Part shown: piece by piece, positions 23,356-38,100 of the stretch
Numbering within the stretch: the stretch's first letter is position 1
Layout: every line of letters starts with the position of its first letter
From: Nipponacmea schrenckii
Taxonomy: Eukaryota > Mollusca > Gastropoda > Lottiidae
NCBI GenBank assembly: GCA_030562195.1
Contig: JAUJPP010000005.1
Location: forward strand, 24,043,106-24,107,105
Direction of reading: 5' to 3'
Length of the DNA: 64,000 nucleotides
Notes under the pieces: generated by a model
Seen by the model: the letters and a program-made list of their open reading frames with translations, nothing else
The model's database searches: none
Told to the model about the DNA's origin: nothing
Made by a program: the position numbers and the translations under genes

Positions 23356-24806
23356 TATACGCCCACATGAAAATGTGGACATATATTGCCATCACCCCTG
23401 TCTGTCCGTCGGTCTGTCGGTCCGTCCGTCCGTACTTGTGCGCGCGATACAGGCCAGAGTTCTTATCCGATTTGAATGAAACTTGGTATGTGCATTCATC
23501 TTGATAATATCTCGGACAAGTTCGAAAATGGCACTATTCCAGATGTCGGTTTATGAGTTATGGCCCTTGATTAAATGAAAAAAAGTTAAAATTTACTTGT
23601 GTACGCAATAGAAGCTGTAGTTTTTATCCAATTTGAACTATAAAACGAAGACCCAACTATAAAACGAAGACCCACTCAACTATAAAACAAAGACCCAACT
23701 ATAAAACGAAGACCCAACTATAAAACAAAGACCCACACAACTATAAAACGAAGACCCAACTATAAAACGAAGACCCACTGTACTATAAAACGAAGACCAA
23801 ACTATAAAACGAAGACCCACTCAACTATAAAACGGGTCTTCGTTTTATAGCGGTCTTCGTTTTATAGTTGGGTCTTCGTTTTATAGTAGAGTGGGTCTTC
23901 GTTTTATAGTTGGGTCTTCGTTTTATAGTTGAGTGGGTCTTCGTTTTATAGTTGGGTCTTCGTTTTATAGTTGGGTCTTTGTTTTATAGTTGAGTGGGTC
24001 TTCGTTTTATAGTTGGGTCTTCGTTTTATAGTTGAGTGGGTCTTCGTTTTATAGTTGGGTCTTCGTTTTATAGTTGGGTCTTTGTTTTATAGTTGAGTGG
24101 GTCTTCGTTTTATAGTTGGGTCTTCGTTTTATAGTTGAATGGATCTTCGTTTTATAGAGGTCTTCCATCTTAGGTCTTCGTTTTATAGACACTCCTCGGA
24201 CAAGTTCGAAAATGGTACGATTCCAGATGTCTGTTTATGAGTTATGGCCCTTGATTAGATGGGAAAACGTTAAAATTTACTTGTGTACGCAATAGAAGCT
24301 GTAATTTTCATCCGATTTGAATGAAACTTGATATGTGTATTCATCTTGATAATATCTCAAAAAAGTTCGAAAATGGCACGATTCCAGATGTCGGTTTATG
24401 AGTTATGGCCCTTGATTAAATGAAAAAACGTTGAAATTTATTTGTGTACGCAATAGAAGCTGTAGTTTTCATCTGATTTGAATGAAACTTGGTATGTGTA
24501 TTCATCTTGATAATATCTCGGGCAAGTTCGAAAATGGCACGATTCCAGATGTCGGTTTATGAGTTATGGCCCTTGATTAAATGAAAAAACGTTAAAATGT
24601 ACTTGTGTATGCAATAGAAGCTGTAGTTTTTTTCTGATTGGATTGAAACTTGGTATGTGTATTCATCTTTATAAAATCTCGGACAAGTTAAAAAATGGTG
24701 CGATTCTAGATGTTGTTTTATGAGTTATTGCCCTTGATTAAATGACAAAACATGGAATATTCTGTTTGCTGAAGTGGGTGTATGTTATCTTGCCTGGCAA
24801 GCTATC
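23356..24806 (+). repeat. Dispersed repeat element, copy B, interrupted
   Basis: It starts TATACGCCCACATG, followed by a GTCCGTCC microsatellite, and ends GTGGGTGTATGTTAT plus the hairpin CTTGCCTGGCAAG and CTATC, as in copy A. Core units carrying GTGTACGCAATAGAAGCTG and GAGTTATGGCCCTTGATTA recur at about 160-161 bp in 24280-24610. The first core unit is broken near 23635 and resumes at about 24195, where an inverted array has been inserted. Confidence 0.85.
23632..24190. repeat. Giant inverted array of an 18-19 bp motif
   Basis: About ten copies of CTATAAAACGAAGACCCA read forward from 23636 to about 23834. They switch directly to about seventeen copies of the reverse complement TGGGTCTTCGTTTTATAG up to 24190. 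Some units carry a spacer (CTCA or TGAG) and some carry CAAAG in place of CGAAG. The two halves can pair over roughly 200 bp, giving a very large hairpin. It sits inside a core unit of repeat copy B and has replaced part of that unit. No coding function is suggested. Confidence 0.93.
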
Positions 24807-26194
24807 TTTATATTGTATTTTTCTCTGGACTTTTGTCAAAATAAACTATAGAAAATCACCCCAATACACTAAAATAAATTGAGCTATAGCACACTCTTTC
24901 CATTTTGATAAACAAAAGTGCATTATCCCAACTAAATTTTACATCAAAGTTACAATTGAATTCTTATTCATAGTCAATGAGACATTATATCAACCACTTA
25001 TATTTTGAATATTTGTTATCAAGGAGTGGATGCCGATTAGCAAGGGAATGATCAATGTAAAAAATCCAATATTACTAAAATATAATTTATATATAACTTA
25101 CATGTACAATAAATAACAAGATAAAAATATATGGACAGTGAGAGTTTACAGTGGATATACATTATATTAGGCACAATGTAAGGACATTTCTTATAGTAGA
25201 CAAAAAGTACATGTATTTTAAATTATTTAAATGAACCAGAAACCTCAAGGGTCTGACAACAGAAAGATTTCATACCTACTGTAAGGCTAGAAATTAATGC
25301 GTCAACAAATTAATGCGACATGGTATAGAGACTAAACTGCGAGTACAAATTAATGCGATCCGCGATAGGTGTCACATTTTTTAATATAAAAAAAAATGGC
25401 TTCCCGAAAGTATGACAGCTGGTGGTCTGTATTCACCTCTAATCTTATCAATAAATGGTTCTTTTCATTAAAACTTTTTTAACATCAAATTTAGAGATAA
25501 TTACTTAATCCTGTACTGTCTCAATTTAAATACTTGACCTATATTACCTTTTGTCAATATAATTCACTTGGAAATATGTATTTAAAAATGCAGATACAAT
25601 TTAATGCGATTGCGGATAGGTCGCATTTAATGCATTAATTTCTATCTCGCAATAATTTGTAGCCTTACAGTATCTTAATAATGTCATTGTGAAGAGATAC
25701 AGCTGAATCTACATGTACCATTCAAAACTAAAGTTAAATCTCTAAATAAATTATAAATTTGAATAAAACATCAAAGAAATCAAATAATAAAGGCTTTCAA
25801 GCTTAACTAAAAATACAAGAAAAATATTATACTTTTATAATAATTTATAACAAATATCACAGACAAGAGGCAGGATTTATATGGACAATTATTACGTGGA
25901 GGGCACTATAGCAATTTCATAATTCAATGTATAATAGCTGCAAAATATGAATAATTAAGTGATGATGTACTATTAAAATGAAAATATATGTAAATGTTTG
26001 AAACTGAAAATTTGAAAGGCAATCTCAAATTTCATCAGAAAATTTTAGAGTTGTGTTTTGCTACTTCTGAGTACTTGGATATTGAATCTCAAAGGAATTC
26101 AAATTGAAATGTTCATCATTTAATAAGAGAATGAATTTGAATGTAATGTGTGCAATTTCTTGCCAAATATCATGTTGTATACTATATTAACAAA
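24807..26194. other. Intergenic DNA downstream of NPHP4, with one MITE
   Basis: Sequence between the repeat element and the NPHP4 stop codon. It contains the MITE at 25279-25670, and the part nearest 26194 should be the NPHP4 3' UTR. No gene is supported. Confidence 0.5.
25279..25670 (+). mobile_element. MITE, copy 1 (392 bp)
   Basis: It begins CTGTAAGGCTAGAAATTAAT and ends CTTACAG preceded by GTAGC, so the outer inverted repeat is CTGTAAGGCT. A second inner inverted motif, AGAAATTAATGC, is directly adjacent on the left and displaced by about 16 bases on the right. AATTAATGCG recurs internally, as do GGATAGGT and its partner CGCATT. The flanking dinucleotide is TA on both sides, as for Tc1/mariner-type insertions. 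There is no coding sequence, so mobility would depend on a transposase elsewhere. Confidence 0.85.
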
Positions 26195-29100
26195 TTATGC
26201 TTCATTATATTTATAAGTGGCAGATATTTTAAATGTTTCTTCATTTTTATCTTCTTCATCATTTACAAATACCATAAAATCAATGGTACCAGTCTGCATG
26301 ACAGGAAGAAATCTTAATCCAATAGCATGATTTCCTCCACCATCAATTTCCATCTGGGAATCTTTAAACTGTAATAATTCTGGACGGTCACAGCGTAAAA
26401 TAAAGGTCTTTTTATTAGGATATGGATTAGAGTAGGTGATCTTTTTACTGGAACCTTTACCTCCACCAACAGGTAGAATGAGATCATAGGTTCTGGTGAC
26501 AATAGGAGCCCGACAATTGACACAAACTAACCAGCTTCTAACTAACTGATGATACTCCACATCTACTACATTAATATAGTATGATAAATTACCCACAGCA
26601 TTACATCTTACAGCCACATTTAATTCATGTACAGCTCCAGCTGCTAACATAAACTGATCCTTTGGTGATAACTGCATTTCTACCTCATTCGATGAATAAC
26701 ATCTTACTAATCTTGAAGCCTGAGTTCCTCTGTAAAAGCAATAGAAGCAATTTCAGAATTTTTCTTCAAGTATCATTTGTAAATCCTCATGAAAGGTTTA
26801 AACTGTAATTTGGTTAATACTACTGTTTAAGAATGACAGAAAAATAGGATTAAATGTTATTTAAAAACTGTACAATTAACATCAATAATGAAATATTTAG
26901 TATAAATAACATCACTTACTTGAGTAAAAGGTTAAAGCGACTAGTCTGTCCTTCAACACATGCTAAATCTACTCTTTGTAAAGAATGAACATAAATCTGC
27001 CATATCTGTATAGGCCGAGATAAGAAAGGGTCAATATAGATAGCAATGAAAAATCTCTTTCTTTGTGGTGATGCTCCCATAGCAACCTAAAAAAAGATAT
27101 TTTTTTTAATATATTATATCAAAAAAATTTCATCAAGTCTAATATTTCCTTGTTTGATCCTGGAATTTTTTAACTTTTTCTCAGATTGGTTGTGGTTAAG
27201 GTTGGTCATTTAGTTTTGTTTTCTTTATAAAAAGACCATAGGGTTCTTTTATTACAATTTTCAAAAAATAAAGAAGTTCCTTAAAAAAATTGAATACCTT
27301 AAAGAATACATCATGAGGTTCACCAAGTTGAGTAGCTTTACTATCAGTTATAACATTATCATCACTACATCTTACAAACACTTTATTAACACCATTTCCT
27401 CCCACTGGATTACCTAGATAAAATAACATAATGGATTATTATCTTATACTAGATTACATGGATAAAATAATATTATCATAGACATATCAGTCTGGACTAT
27501 CATCTAATACTGGACTATCATCTAATACTGGGTTAGTTTGATAAAAAAAACATCAATATATTATAATACTGGATTACTTGATAATAATAAAAGGCATTAT
27601 ATAAAATAAAACATTATCATCTAAATAAAATAAATAACACCTTAATGAGTGTACCACAATGGACATATATTTTAGATATTAATTACCTGGTAGTGTATGA
27701 AAGGGAGGTAATCTGATAGCTTTCTTTAAGAAGGATTGTTCAGGATGGTAAAAACGGAATGTTTGATCTATAACATGAGGTTGAGGTTCAACTTTCAAAG
27801 ATAGAATAGCTACTGCTTTATTTTCCTCAGATTTGAAATATACCTAAAATGAAATAACATATTTTCTTTACTGCTACAATATTTGTTTTTGAAATGCAAC
27901 ATCCCCTGGGTAAAAAAAACATTTTTATGGCAAAAAAAAAGTTCGATAAAGGTAAAACTGACCTTGATAACCCGAGATTGCATCAAATCTTCCATTTGGT
28001 TATCTCCTGTTTTAAATGTTGATTGTTTATTATTCTTTAATTGATCAACTGGCATCTAAATAGAGATAGTAGTTATTTATGGTAATGTCACACCAGTTAT
28101 GTTGCACCAACCAACAAAATCATTGAGTACACCTAACAGTCAAATTTGTAAATTCCATTCCAATTTAAACAAAAGAAAGATCTTAAATATACAATGAGTA
28201 AAGAACTAACCTGAGGTTGAGTAGATTGATAAGTAAGATATGAACGAAATCTTAGTGGTATATTGACAGTTTCCTTAGCTCGCAGAAATAATTGTGGAGA
28301 ATCAGATTGGCTATCTTTACTAAACATATTCTCTTCTAACTGAGTTGGTAACTGTCCTAATGTTTTAAAATGTCTCCATTCTCTGGTACTAGTTACAACT
28401 CTATAATCAAACAATATAACATACCATAATAGACTTAACATTTCTTTCAGACAATCCAAGAGATTTCAATAGTAAAATGACTCTATCTTCAGAACACTAT
28501 TGTTATTCCCATCACTGATTTGAATGTTGACATATAATCTAATTATAAAGGTGATTTCCAACTCATTGTGAAGAATTCCCTTCAACATACCATATATCAT
28601 TCTAAATTGTCATTGCAAAAGAAAGTTTTATAAGGCTTTATTATTTATTTTATTTATATTATTTCTAAGATTTTTATCATAATTATCATTACAAAAAGAA
28701 TAATCACTCTGTGGACAAAGAATAAAGCCAAGAGTTCAACTTACTGTAAATCAGGATCAGAACATTCAACAGTTATAGTTTGTTCAGTATTAAATGGATT
28801 TCGAAACACAAACTCGAAGAATTCCGTTGTACCAAAAGATGGAAATATGGTATGTTCTGTAGTAATGGATTCATTTAACATACTCAAAATACCATCTCGT
28901 TTAGTTTGTAAACGATAAATTTCTATTGTCTTCAAATCTCTAGTTCTGTCAGCTTTATCTTTACGATGACCCTAATAAAAGATCAAACCAAAAATCAAAC
29001 ATAAATTATGTAAATTTAAGATTTTATAACAATAAAACTAGGAAGGACTGTAAATTGTATACAAGTATTTTTATGCACAATTATATTTACCAAAATAAAT

Positions 29101-32100
29101 AATGTACCAAATAATGTACTTGATACTGTGAAAATTCTACATATTATAGTAGTCCCTTTGACAAATATGACAAAAACAAAATAAAATTATGACATCATAT
29201 GATACAGTCAATACAGATATTTTTTGCTGGAACACAACTCACCATAACACTACTTGGAGGTTTATCTGTAGATGACATTTCTCTTATCGCCTGCATTCTG
29301 GCTAGTTTTCTCTGCTTTTCTGCATCACCTTCTCTTGTTACTTCATTTTCTGCATTACTAGACACAGTTGCCTTGTCAGAAAATAATAGAGTGGCTACTT
29401 CACGGTTGTCAGCTAAATGATGAGCTCTAGCTTTCTTGACCATTTTCTTAGTTTCAACTATAAATGAAACAAAAAATGTAATTTTGGTCTTAACTTATTG
29501 TGGATTTAATATACTGAGAAGAATTTAGAGTTAAAAGTTCTTCTTTATTTTTGCTTTGAATAAAATAAATGCAAGTGTGAAATTTAAAAAACATCCCAAG
29601 ATCACTGTGTAAGTTTATGGAATAAAGCAGTCAAATTTTACTTTACTAAATATCATTGGCAAATAAAATACATAGAAGTATGTAAAAAGTCTTATTAAAC
29701 CAGCAGAACTAGAACTCTAAGAATTGGAATAATCATGTCATACATGTGTCATCTACTGATTTGAAAAAGTAACATTGTCAGTATTAACTATTTAATTTAC
29801 ATGGCTGGGATCAACCTTGCATCCATGTTTCAAAACTTTATGAATTTATCCACCTTGAACAAAATCTCATGATTGCCCTATCTCAAGGCAAATCTCCAGA
29901 TTATTTTTCCTGACCTGGACACATGTATACCCATATATTCCTTTTTATATTACCTACCTACAACATTAGCTGTTTGAGATAAACTACCACCTTTATATTT
30001 ACTATTACCAGCTGTTTGAGATACAATAACTTGTGATTTACTTGGCAAGGGTGACATATCTACAATAGATAAACAAGTAAAACCACAGTCATACTGTCTC
30101 TTAGATAAAGATATCATAAATTAAAAATGATAAAAAATAGTCACCAAAACAATTAACAGAGAATCTTACTCAGCCAAAATCAACTTACCAATTTTTCCAG
30201 ATCTAGAATCTAAAGCATGTCCTATATTGGCCATACGTAGATGTAATTTTCCTTGTAATGAAGAGTGGGAACCAGGGGCCTGAACTCCTGACTTATCATC
30301 ACTAACAGCACTCATTTCATCTGGGTAGTCTGTTTTTATTACATCTAATTCAAATGTTGTTTGGACAGCTTCATTTCCACACCTACATAGATACTGAAAT
30401 ATAAAAATAAAGAATCTTAAAATAAATCAATAAGAACTAAAACATAATATATCAACGTCAATGTAACCAGAAACTCAACAATCATAAAAAATAAAAGGTT
30501 TCAATTTTTGAATATATTTTGATATCAAGAGAGTACAAACATGGTTGCTAAGGGTAGAATGAAGGTTACTGATCAAGTCTTTAAATATGTTGAAAAGTTA
30601 TAGTAGGGCTTAAACGGATTACATACTGAAGTGATTAAAGTTTTACGTCCTACTTTTCTGCAAAAATGGGCTAATGATGAAATGGTGTGCAATGAGGAAG
30701 TTTTGTCAGGAAAGTGGCATAAGCCTTCTTTTTTGGTTAAGGGATCTTTAAGGTGCACAGACTGTAGCACAGCTACACCTAATATATAAGGAGAAGCTAA
30801 ACACCCACCTTTAAATCTACAGCACAAGATCCAATTTGTAATAAAGAATCTCCATCCCACACATCAATATGTAATATCTGACGTGACAAATGTTGTAAAA
30901 ATAAAAATCCTTCTCCAGGTTTTAGATATGTTGGATCCACAAAATACCTCACCTACAAAATATAATTACAATATATTATAACTGTAAAAGGTCACATTAC
31001 AGTATTTTTTTGTTTACATTATAGCACTGAACATAAGTGAATCCCAACCCATCATGATTAGTAATTTACTAATAGTAAACTTGTATTATGATAAATAAAT
31101 TCAAAAAGAAATTTGTCATTATATTCACTAGTTGATAGTCAGAACTACAAATAAGACTTATATAACCAGGAAGCTGGGATCAGAATAATTATACAATTTT
31201 TGTTTGCCATTTAATAATTTTATAATTTTTTTCTATCATTAATGTTTTATGCTTCTGGGTTCATACAATGTATCAAGTACTGATTAACATGATTGTTGGC
31301 ACAATAAGGCAATTGTTTGACACTTAGAGTTTAATGAGCATCTTATAGGCCTAAATAAGGTGAAATGGTCATTACCTCATATCCTGGTGTAGGATGAACT
31401 GTATTTCCATCTAGACGTTTCAATATAAATGGTAACGCTTCTGAACTAGATGTGAGTTCATTTTGTGGTTCACTTAGTAACAACCTAGTCAAACAAAATA
31501 TACAATATAACTTATTGATAGACAGATGAATATCAAAAACAAGTATATATAATAAGCATAGCCAGCATTTTTACATTATATTTAAAGAAACAATATGTTT
31601 ATCTTCTTGTCTAGTGCTAAAGATATACATATAACATTTCTAAAAATATACAGAATAACTGAATAGATTATGCAAGCCTCAAGTGTAAAAATAAAATTAC
31701 AATTTTGTACCTGTTTCATGGCATTTTGAGTCCTCATTGTAATCTTAATAGTTTTCTACCAAAGTCTTGTTACATCAATATTATTTTTAACCCATTACAG
31801 TATGTCAGTTTTAACAAATTTCTTGAAAAAAGAATTGTCGGATAGTGAAACCGAAAGAGGCTGTCCTATTGATCTACCTAAGGTTTTAATATCTGACAAG
31901 TGCTTTTTATCAAGAAACAGGTTTTGGAATAATTATCAAATATAACATAAACCTAAAGCATCGCTTACCTTTCTGTTGTCATTTGAGGAAATCTGTAAAA
32001 TTGAAAAGTGAAGAAAACACTTCCAGAATTCTTCTTTGGACCATTGGCATCGAAAGTCAACATTCTGTAAGAAAATACATTTATTTGCATCTAAAAACAA

Positions 32101-35100
32101 AAAGTCTTGGTAAACTTGTTAAATCAAAGCAAAGATTTTCCAGATGTCTGATAAACCCCCTCAATCAACAATTATCAAATTTGATACATCAAAGCAAAGA
32201 TTTTCCAGATGTCTGATAAACCCCCTCAATCAACAATTATCAAATTTGATACATCAAAGCAAAGATTTTCCAGATGTCTGATAAACCCCCTCAATCAACA
32301 ATTATCAAATTTGATACATCAAAGCAAAGATTTTCCAGATGTCTGATAAACCCCCTCAATCAACAATTATCAAATTTGATACATCAAAGCAAAGATTTTC
32401 CAGATGTCTGATAAACCCCCTCAATCAACAATTATTAAATTTGATACATCAAAGCAAAGATTTTCCAGATGTCTGATAAACCCCCTCAATCAACAATTAT
32501 CAAATTTGATACATCAAAGCAAAGATTTTCCAGATGTCTGATAAACCCCCTCAATCAACAATTATCAAATTTGATACATCAAAGCAAAGATTTTCCAGAT
32601 GTCTGATAAACCCCCTCAATCAACAATTATCAAATTTGATACATCAAAGCAAAGATTTTCCAGATGTCTGATAAACCCCCTCAATCAAAAATTATCAAAT
32701 TTGATACATCAAAGCAAAGACTTTTTCCCGATGTCTGATAAACCCCCTCAATCAACAATTATCAAATTTGATACATCAAAGCAAAGATTTTCTAGATGTC
32801 TGATAAACCCCCTCAATCAACAATTATCAAATTTGATACATCAAAGCAAAGATTTTCCAGATGTCTGATAAACCCCCTCAATCAACAATTATCAAATTTG
32901 ATACATCAAAGCAAAGATTTTCCAGATGTCTGATAAACCCCCTCAATCAAAAATTATCAAATTTGATACATTAAAGCAAAGATTTTCCAGATGTCTGATA
33001 AATCCCCTCAATCAACAATTATCAAATTTGATACATCAAAGCAAAGATTTTCCAGATGTCTGATAAACAACCTCAATCAACAATTATCAAATTTGATACA
33101 TTAAAGCAAAGATTTTCCAGAATACATGTACTAAATCTGTCAGGTAAGTACGTTATCTATTGACAAATCATAATCAATGAACCAAATTGCATAAAACAGC
33201 ACACAGGGAGATAATTTGTTTAACTAGTTAATGTATTCCTCCAGACACCAAGCATGATTCAAAACACAAAATACATCCTAAATAAATTCATTCTTACTTG
33301 GAGAAAGCCAGGAATTGGAAGACTACTTCATTGGTCTGTAAAGGATCAGCATGTTCACGTTGTAGATTGATATTTATACGAGTCATTGGATCTATAACTT
33401 CAGGTGGTTCTCCATTTCTATCTAATATAGTTTTAAATCCGGCTGTATACAAACGAGCATATGCTGCTCTTGATAGACCTTGACCACTGAAAATTGATAG
33501 ATTTGAAAGGGGAATTATTATCTTGAACAGGTAACTGCCTAAATCTAATTTCTCTGAGTTTAATCCTATTTCAATGAATGGGTAACTGGAAATAGTTCTG
33601 TTGAATTGGTTGTGATGTCCAGTAAATGTCTAGTTGTGACTGTTTATAGCATGATTTATAGTATGTTATGTAGGTTTACCTACCCAACAGGTAAAGGTAC
33701 AGGTGTAAGTGTAGGTGTATGAGCTTGTCTATAAGGCATTTCTCTTAACTCACTTTCAGGACCCTATATTAATATAACATAAGTATATCATCAACATGAC
33801 AACCACTGCAAATAATATTACTTTATAACACAACATCCAAACAGTTTTACTTCAATATTCAATATTAAAACTGTAAGGCTAGAAATTAATGCGTCAACAA
33901 ATTAATGCGACATGGGGTATAGAGACTAAAATGCGAGTACAAATTAATGCGATCCGCGATAGGTGTCGCATTTTTTAATATCATAAAATTCTAAAGTGAT
34001 TAATGAATGAAGACCTAAACAATGATCAAGATTTTACCTTTAAATAGTCAAGTGTGAAAAAGTGTGTCTTTTAATGTCGTTGATTACTAATCAGCTTCAT
34101 ATTTAAAGATAATTACCTAATTACTTAATCCCGCCCGGTCTCCATTTAAATACTTGTCACTAATGTCAGTCATATTTGAACTCCATAAAATTCACTTGGG
34201 AATATGTATTTAAAAATGCGGATACAAATTAATGTGATCGCGGATAGGTCGCATTTAACGCATTAATTTCTATCTCGCAATAATTTGTAGCCTTACAGTA
34301 GTTAAATTACATAAAACATATTTATACTTATAAAATTAAATATATGTATTCTCATCTGACATTATTCAAATATAAACATGTTACAGCCATTCAGTTGCTT
34401 TCATGTTGGATATATTAAATGGCTAAAAAAAGGAAACTACCTGAGACATCATATTGGCTTGGAAAATAGCTGCTTGTTGTGCCATGTACATTTGATTATA
34501 AGCTGGTGGAGCAGCTAGCATGTTTTGTTGAGTTTGTGGGTAAAGCTGAGGTTGTATTCCACCTTGGGCTTGAACATGAGGAGGTACTTGTAGGGAGGCA
34601 GCATAAAGTTGATTGGATGTTGGCCTATAAATAAAAAAAACAGAATTGGGAGCATATTTCAAAACAAAATTTGTCCATAATTCATTACATCAATATGTCA
34701 AAAAGTAATAACACTTGCTTAACTAAATGTCTCTTTCAATTTAAAAACCTGAAGATAGTTTCATAAATGGTTCTAAACTAAATTTAACCACAAGAGATTA
34801 ACTTAAGAGATATATGAACATCCACTTTTAAAACAAAAATATTCTCGGTTTTGTTTTGTCCCTTCACCTTTTCTTACCACCAAAGAAAAGAGCAATATAT
34901 TTAAATCAAATTAAAAAAACAAGTAGTTGCCAAGCAATATGCGCCCACTTCCCTCATAAATTTTCAGTATATCAAGGACAGTTACTGTGTCAAATCCAAA
35001 TAAAATTGTAACTTGTCCAAGATATTAATGATTTAAACATCAAGGGCAATAACTCAAAACCAGTTTATCAAAAAAAGTATCAAATTCAACTTGATCAAGA

Positions 35101-38100
35101 TCTCATTGTAATAAATAATCACACCAAACTTTAGTCCTTGTAGTATTCGTGAACTGATTTTGACATATTTTTACAATAAATAAAAGGGATACATATCAAA
35201 ACTCCTTCATTAAAAAATCACTTGAAATTGTATATTTCTAAACTGACCAAGATCTCAATATACATGATCACACCAAATTTCATTAAAATCAGATAAAAAC
35301 TGTAGTTTCTGGACAGTCAGACCCCGGACGGATGGAGATGGGTGATGACAATATACAACCATATTATAATGTGGGTGTATAATTAACCAATTAAGAAATA
35401 AAATTAACAAAAACATATTAGTAAAGCCTTGAGTGTAAAAAATTAAACATATGTGAAAAATCATTAACATAAAATAAATTAGGCAGTGATGTATAGAATG
35501 TAAGATGATGTGGTTATGTGTGCACATTTATTAAAGTTTGGTAATAGTGTAACCCTGAACCAATTGAAATTCAACACAAAATCTTACATGATTTTATTGT
35601 CAGATTCTAATAAAGAATAAGATGTGAGATTAGATTCTATAGATGGGGCAGGATACAATATACCAGGTCTGTATAATAATAAATAATAGCATATTACATG
35701 GTAAGTGTTAGTTATATAATGATAACAATTATAGTCCCTTAAGACATGCATAAAAATCGCGCTCATCATAAATAATAATAAAGAAATTCAAAATAGCTTG
35801 TCAGGCAAGGTAATATACGCCCACTGGCAGCATTTATTTCAAATAAAAACTTTTCAGTAAGGTTACAATAAGTGGAATGAATTATTCAACCTACCAACCT
35901 ATTTTTTTCTAGGGTCTCTAGTTTCATTAAAAACTGTCAAGAATTGTACCTAATAACAACTCATTAAATATTTTTCGGTATTTTTATGATTTGCAATAGG
36001 GTTCACCCTTAATAATATTTTGATATTTTTAATACTTAATAAGGCTCATCCTTGGTTGATATTAAACAATTTCAGCGAGTTTGTCAAAAAGGAATGTTTG
36101 GAGTGTTCACAAGCCAAAAGTTGAAAGCGTTTTTGAAAACAGGCGCAATAACTGACACTAAATATTTTCCGATTTATCTGATTTTCAATAGGGTTTATCC
36201 TTGTGAGAAAACAAATACTAAAGCCAAGTTTCATCAAAATCCATTCAAAATTGTTCTTTCTAGAGTGTTTACGAGTTAAATTGAACGCGTTTTCAAAAAC
36301 AAGGTCAATAACTTGTACTAAATATTTTTCGATTTTCAATAGGGTTCATCCTTGGGAGACAACAAATACTCAAGCCAAGTTACATCAAAATCCATTAAAA
36401 ATTGTTCTTTCTAGAGTGTTTACAAGCTCAAATTGAACGCGTTTTCAAGAACAAGCGCTATAACTGACACTAAATATATTTCTATTTATTTGATTTATAA
36501 TAGGGTTCATCCATGGGTAAAAACAAATACTCAAGCCAAAGTTAATCAAAATCCATTAAGAATAGTTCTTTCTAGAGTGTTTACAAGCTAAAATTGAATG
36601 CGTTTTCAAGAACAAGGGCAGTAACTCATACTAAAATTTTTTTCGATTTTGCTGATTTTCAATAGGGTTCATCCTTGAGTTATAACACACTCTCACACCA
36701 AGTTTCATCGAAATCCATCAAGAATTGTGCCATGTAGAGTGTTTACGAGACAAAAATCGAACGCGTTTAAAAGAACAAGGGCAATAATTCATATTAGATA
36801 TATTTTGATATTTTTAATTTTCAATTAGGCTCATCCCTTGCAATATCAAAAAATTTCAGTGAGTTTTGTCAACATTGGTCATGAATTGTACCTTCTAGAG
36901 TGTTTATTAGCCAAAAAGTTAAACCCGTTTTCAAACACAAGGGCAATAACTGACACTAAATAAATTTCGATTTATTTGATTTTCAATAAGGTTCATCCTT
37001 GGGTAAAAAAAAATACTCAAGCCAAGTTTTATCAAAATCCATTAAGAATTGTTGTTTCTAGAGTGCTTAAAAGCTAAAATTGAACGCGTTTTCAAACACA
37101 AGGGCAATAACTGATACTAAATATTTTTTGATTTAACTGAATTTCAATAGGGTTCATCCTTAAGTGATTAGAAATACTCATGCAAAGTTATGTCAAAATA
37201 GCTCAAGAATTGTGACTTGTAGAGTGTTTACAAGGCAAAAATCCAACACATTTAATAGAACAAGGGCAATAATTCCTATTAAATATATTTCGATATGTGT
37301 TATTTTCAAAAGGGTTCATTCTTGGGTGATATTAAACAATTTCAGCAAGTTTCGTCAAAATCGGTCAATAACTGTGCTTTGTAGAGTGTTTACAAGCTAA
37401 AAATTGAACGCGTTTTCAAAAACAAGGGCAATAACTGATATTATTTTTTTTTCGATTTGACTGGTTTTCAATAGGCTTCATCCTTGGGTGATAACAAATA
37501 CTCAGGCCAAGTTTCATTAAAATCCATTAAAAATTGTTCTCTCAAGAGTGTTTACAAGCTAAAATTGAACGCGTTTTCAAGAACAAGGGCAATAACTCAT
37601 ACTAAATGTTTTTCGATTTCGCTGATTTTCGATAGGGTTTATCCTTGAGTTATAACATACTCTCACACCAAGTTTCATCAAAATCGGTCAAGAATTGCAC
37701 TTTGTAGAGTGTTTACGAGCCATTCAAGAACGAGGGCACAAACTCATACTAATTTTTTTCCGATTTCGCTGATTTTCAATAGGGTTCATCCTTGCGTGAT
37801 CATAAACACTCATATTAAGTTTCATCTAAATCCGTCAAGAATTACACCGTGTAGAGTGTTTACAAGCAATTGTGGACGGACGGACGGACGGACGGACGGA
37901 CGGATGTGGGTGACGACAATATACGCCCCCCATTTCATGTGGGCGTATAAAAATGCTACAAAGGTTTTAATAATACTAAATATAAGCAAAATATCAATTC
38001 AAAGCAAGTGCAAGTCCCTTTGATAGTGAAGCAGATGATGAATCTAAATATCAGAGATAATCAAGTCTTGTGAAAATGAATATTGTATTAACATACTTGT

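Noticed and set aside
32599..32868. 89-codon frame with internal repeats
   Set aside because: It lies wholly inside the 65-bp satellite; the repeat length is not a multiple of 3 and the frame rotates with the array.
37709..38023. 104-codon plus-strand frame containing a TDGRTDGR repeat
   Set aside because: It is a translation of the GGAC microsatellite and core units of repeat copy C.
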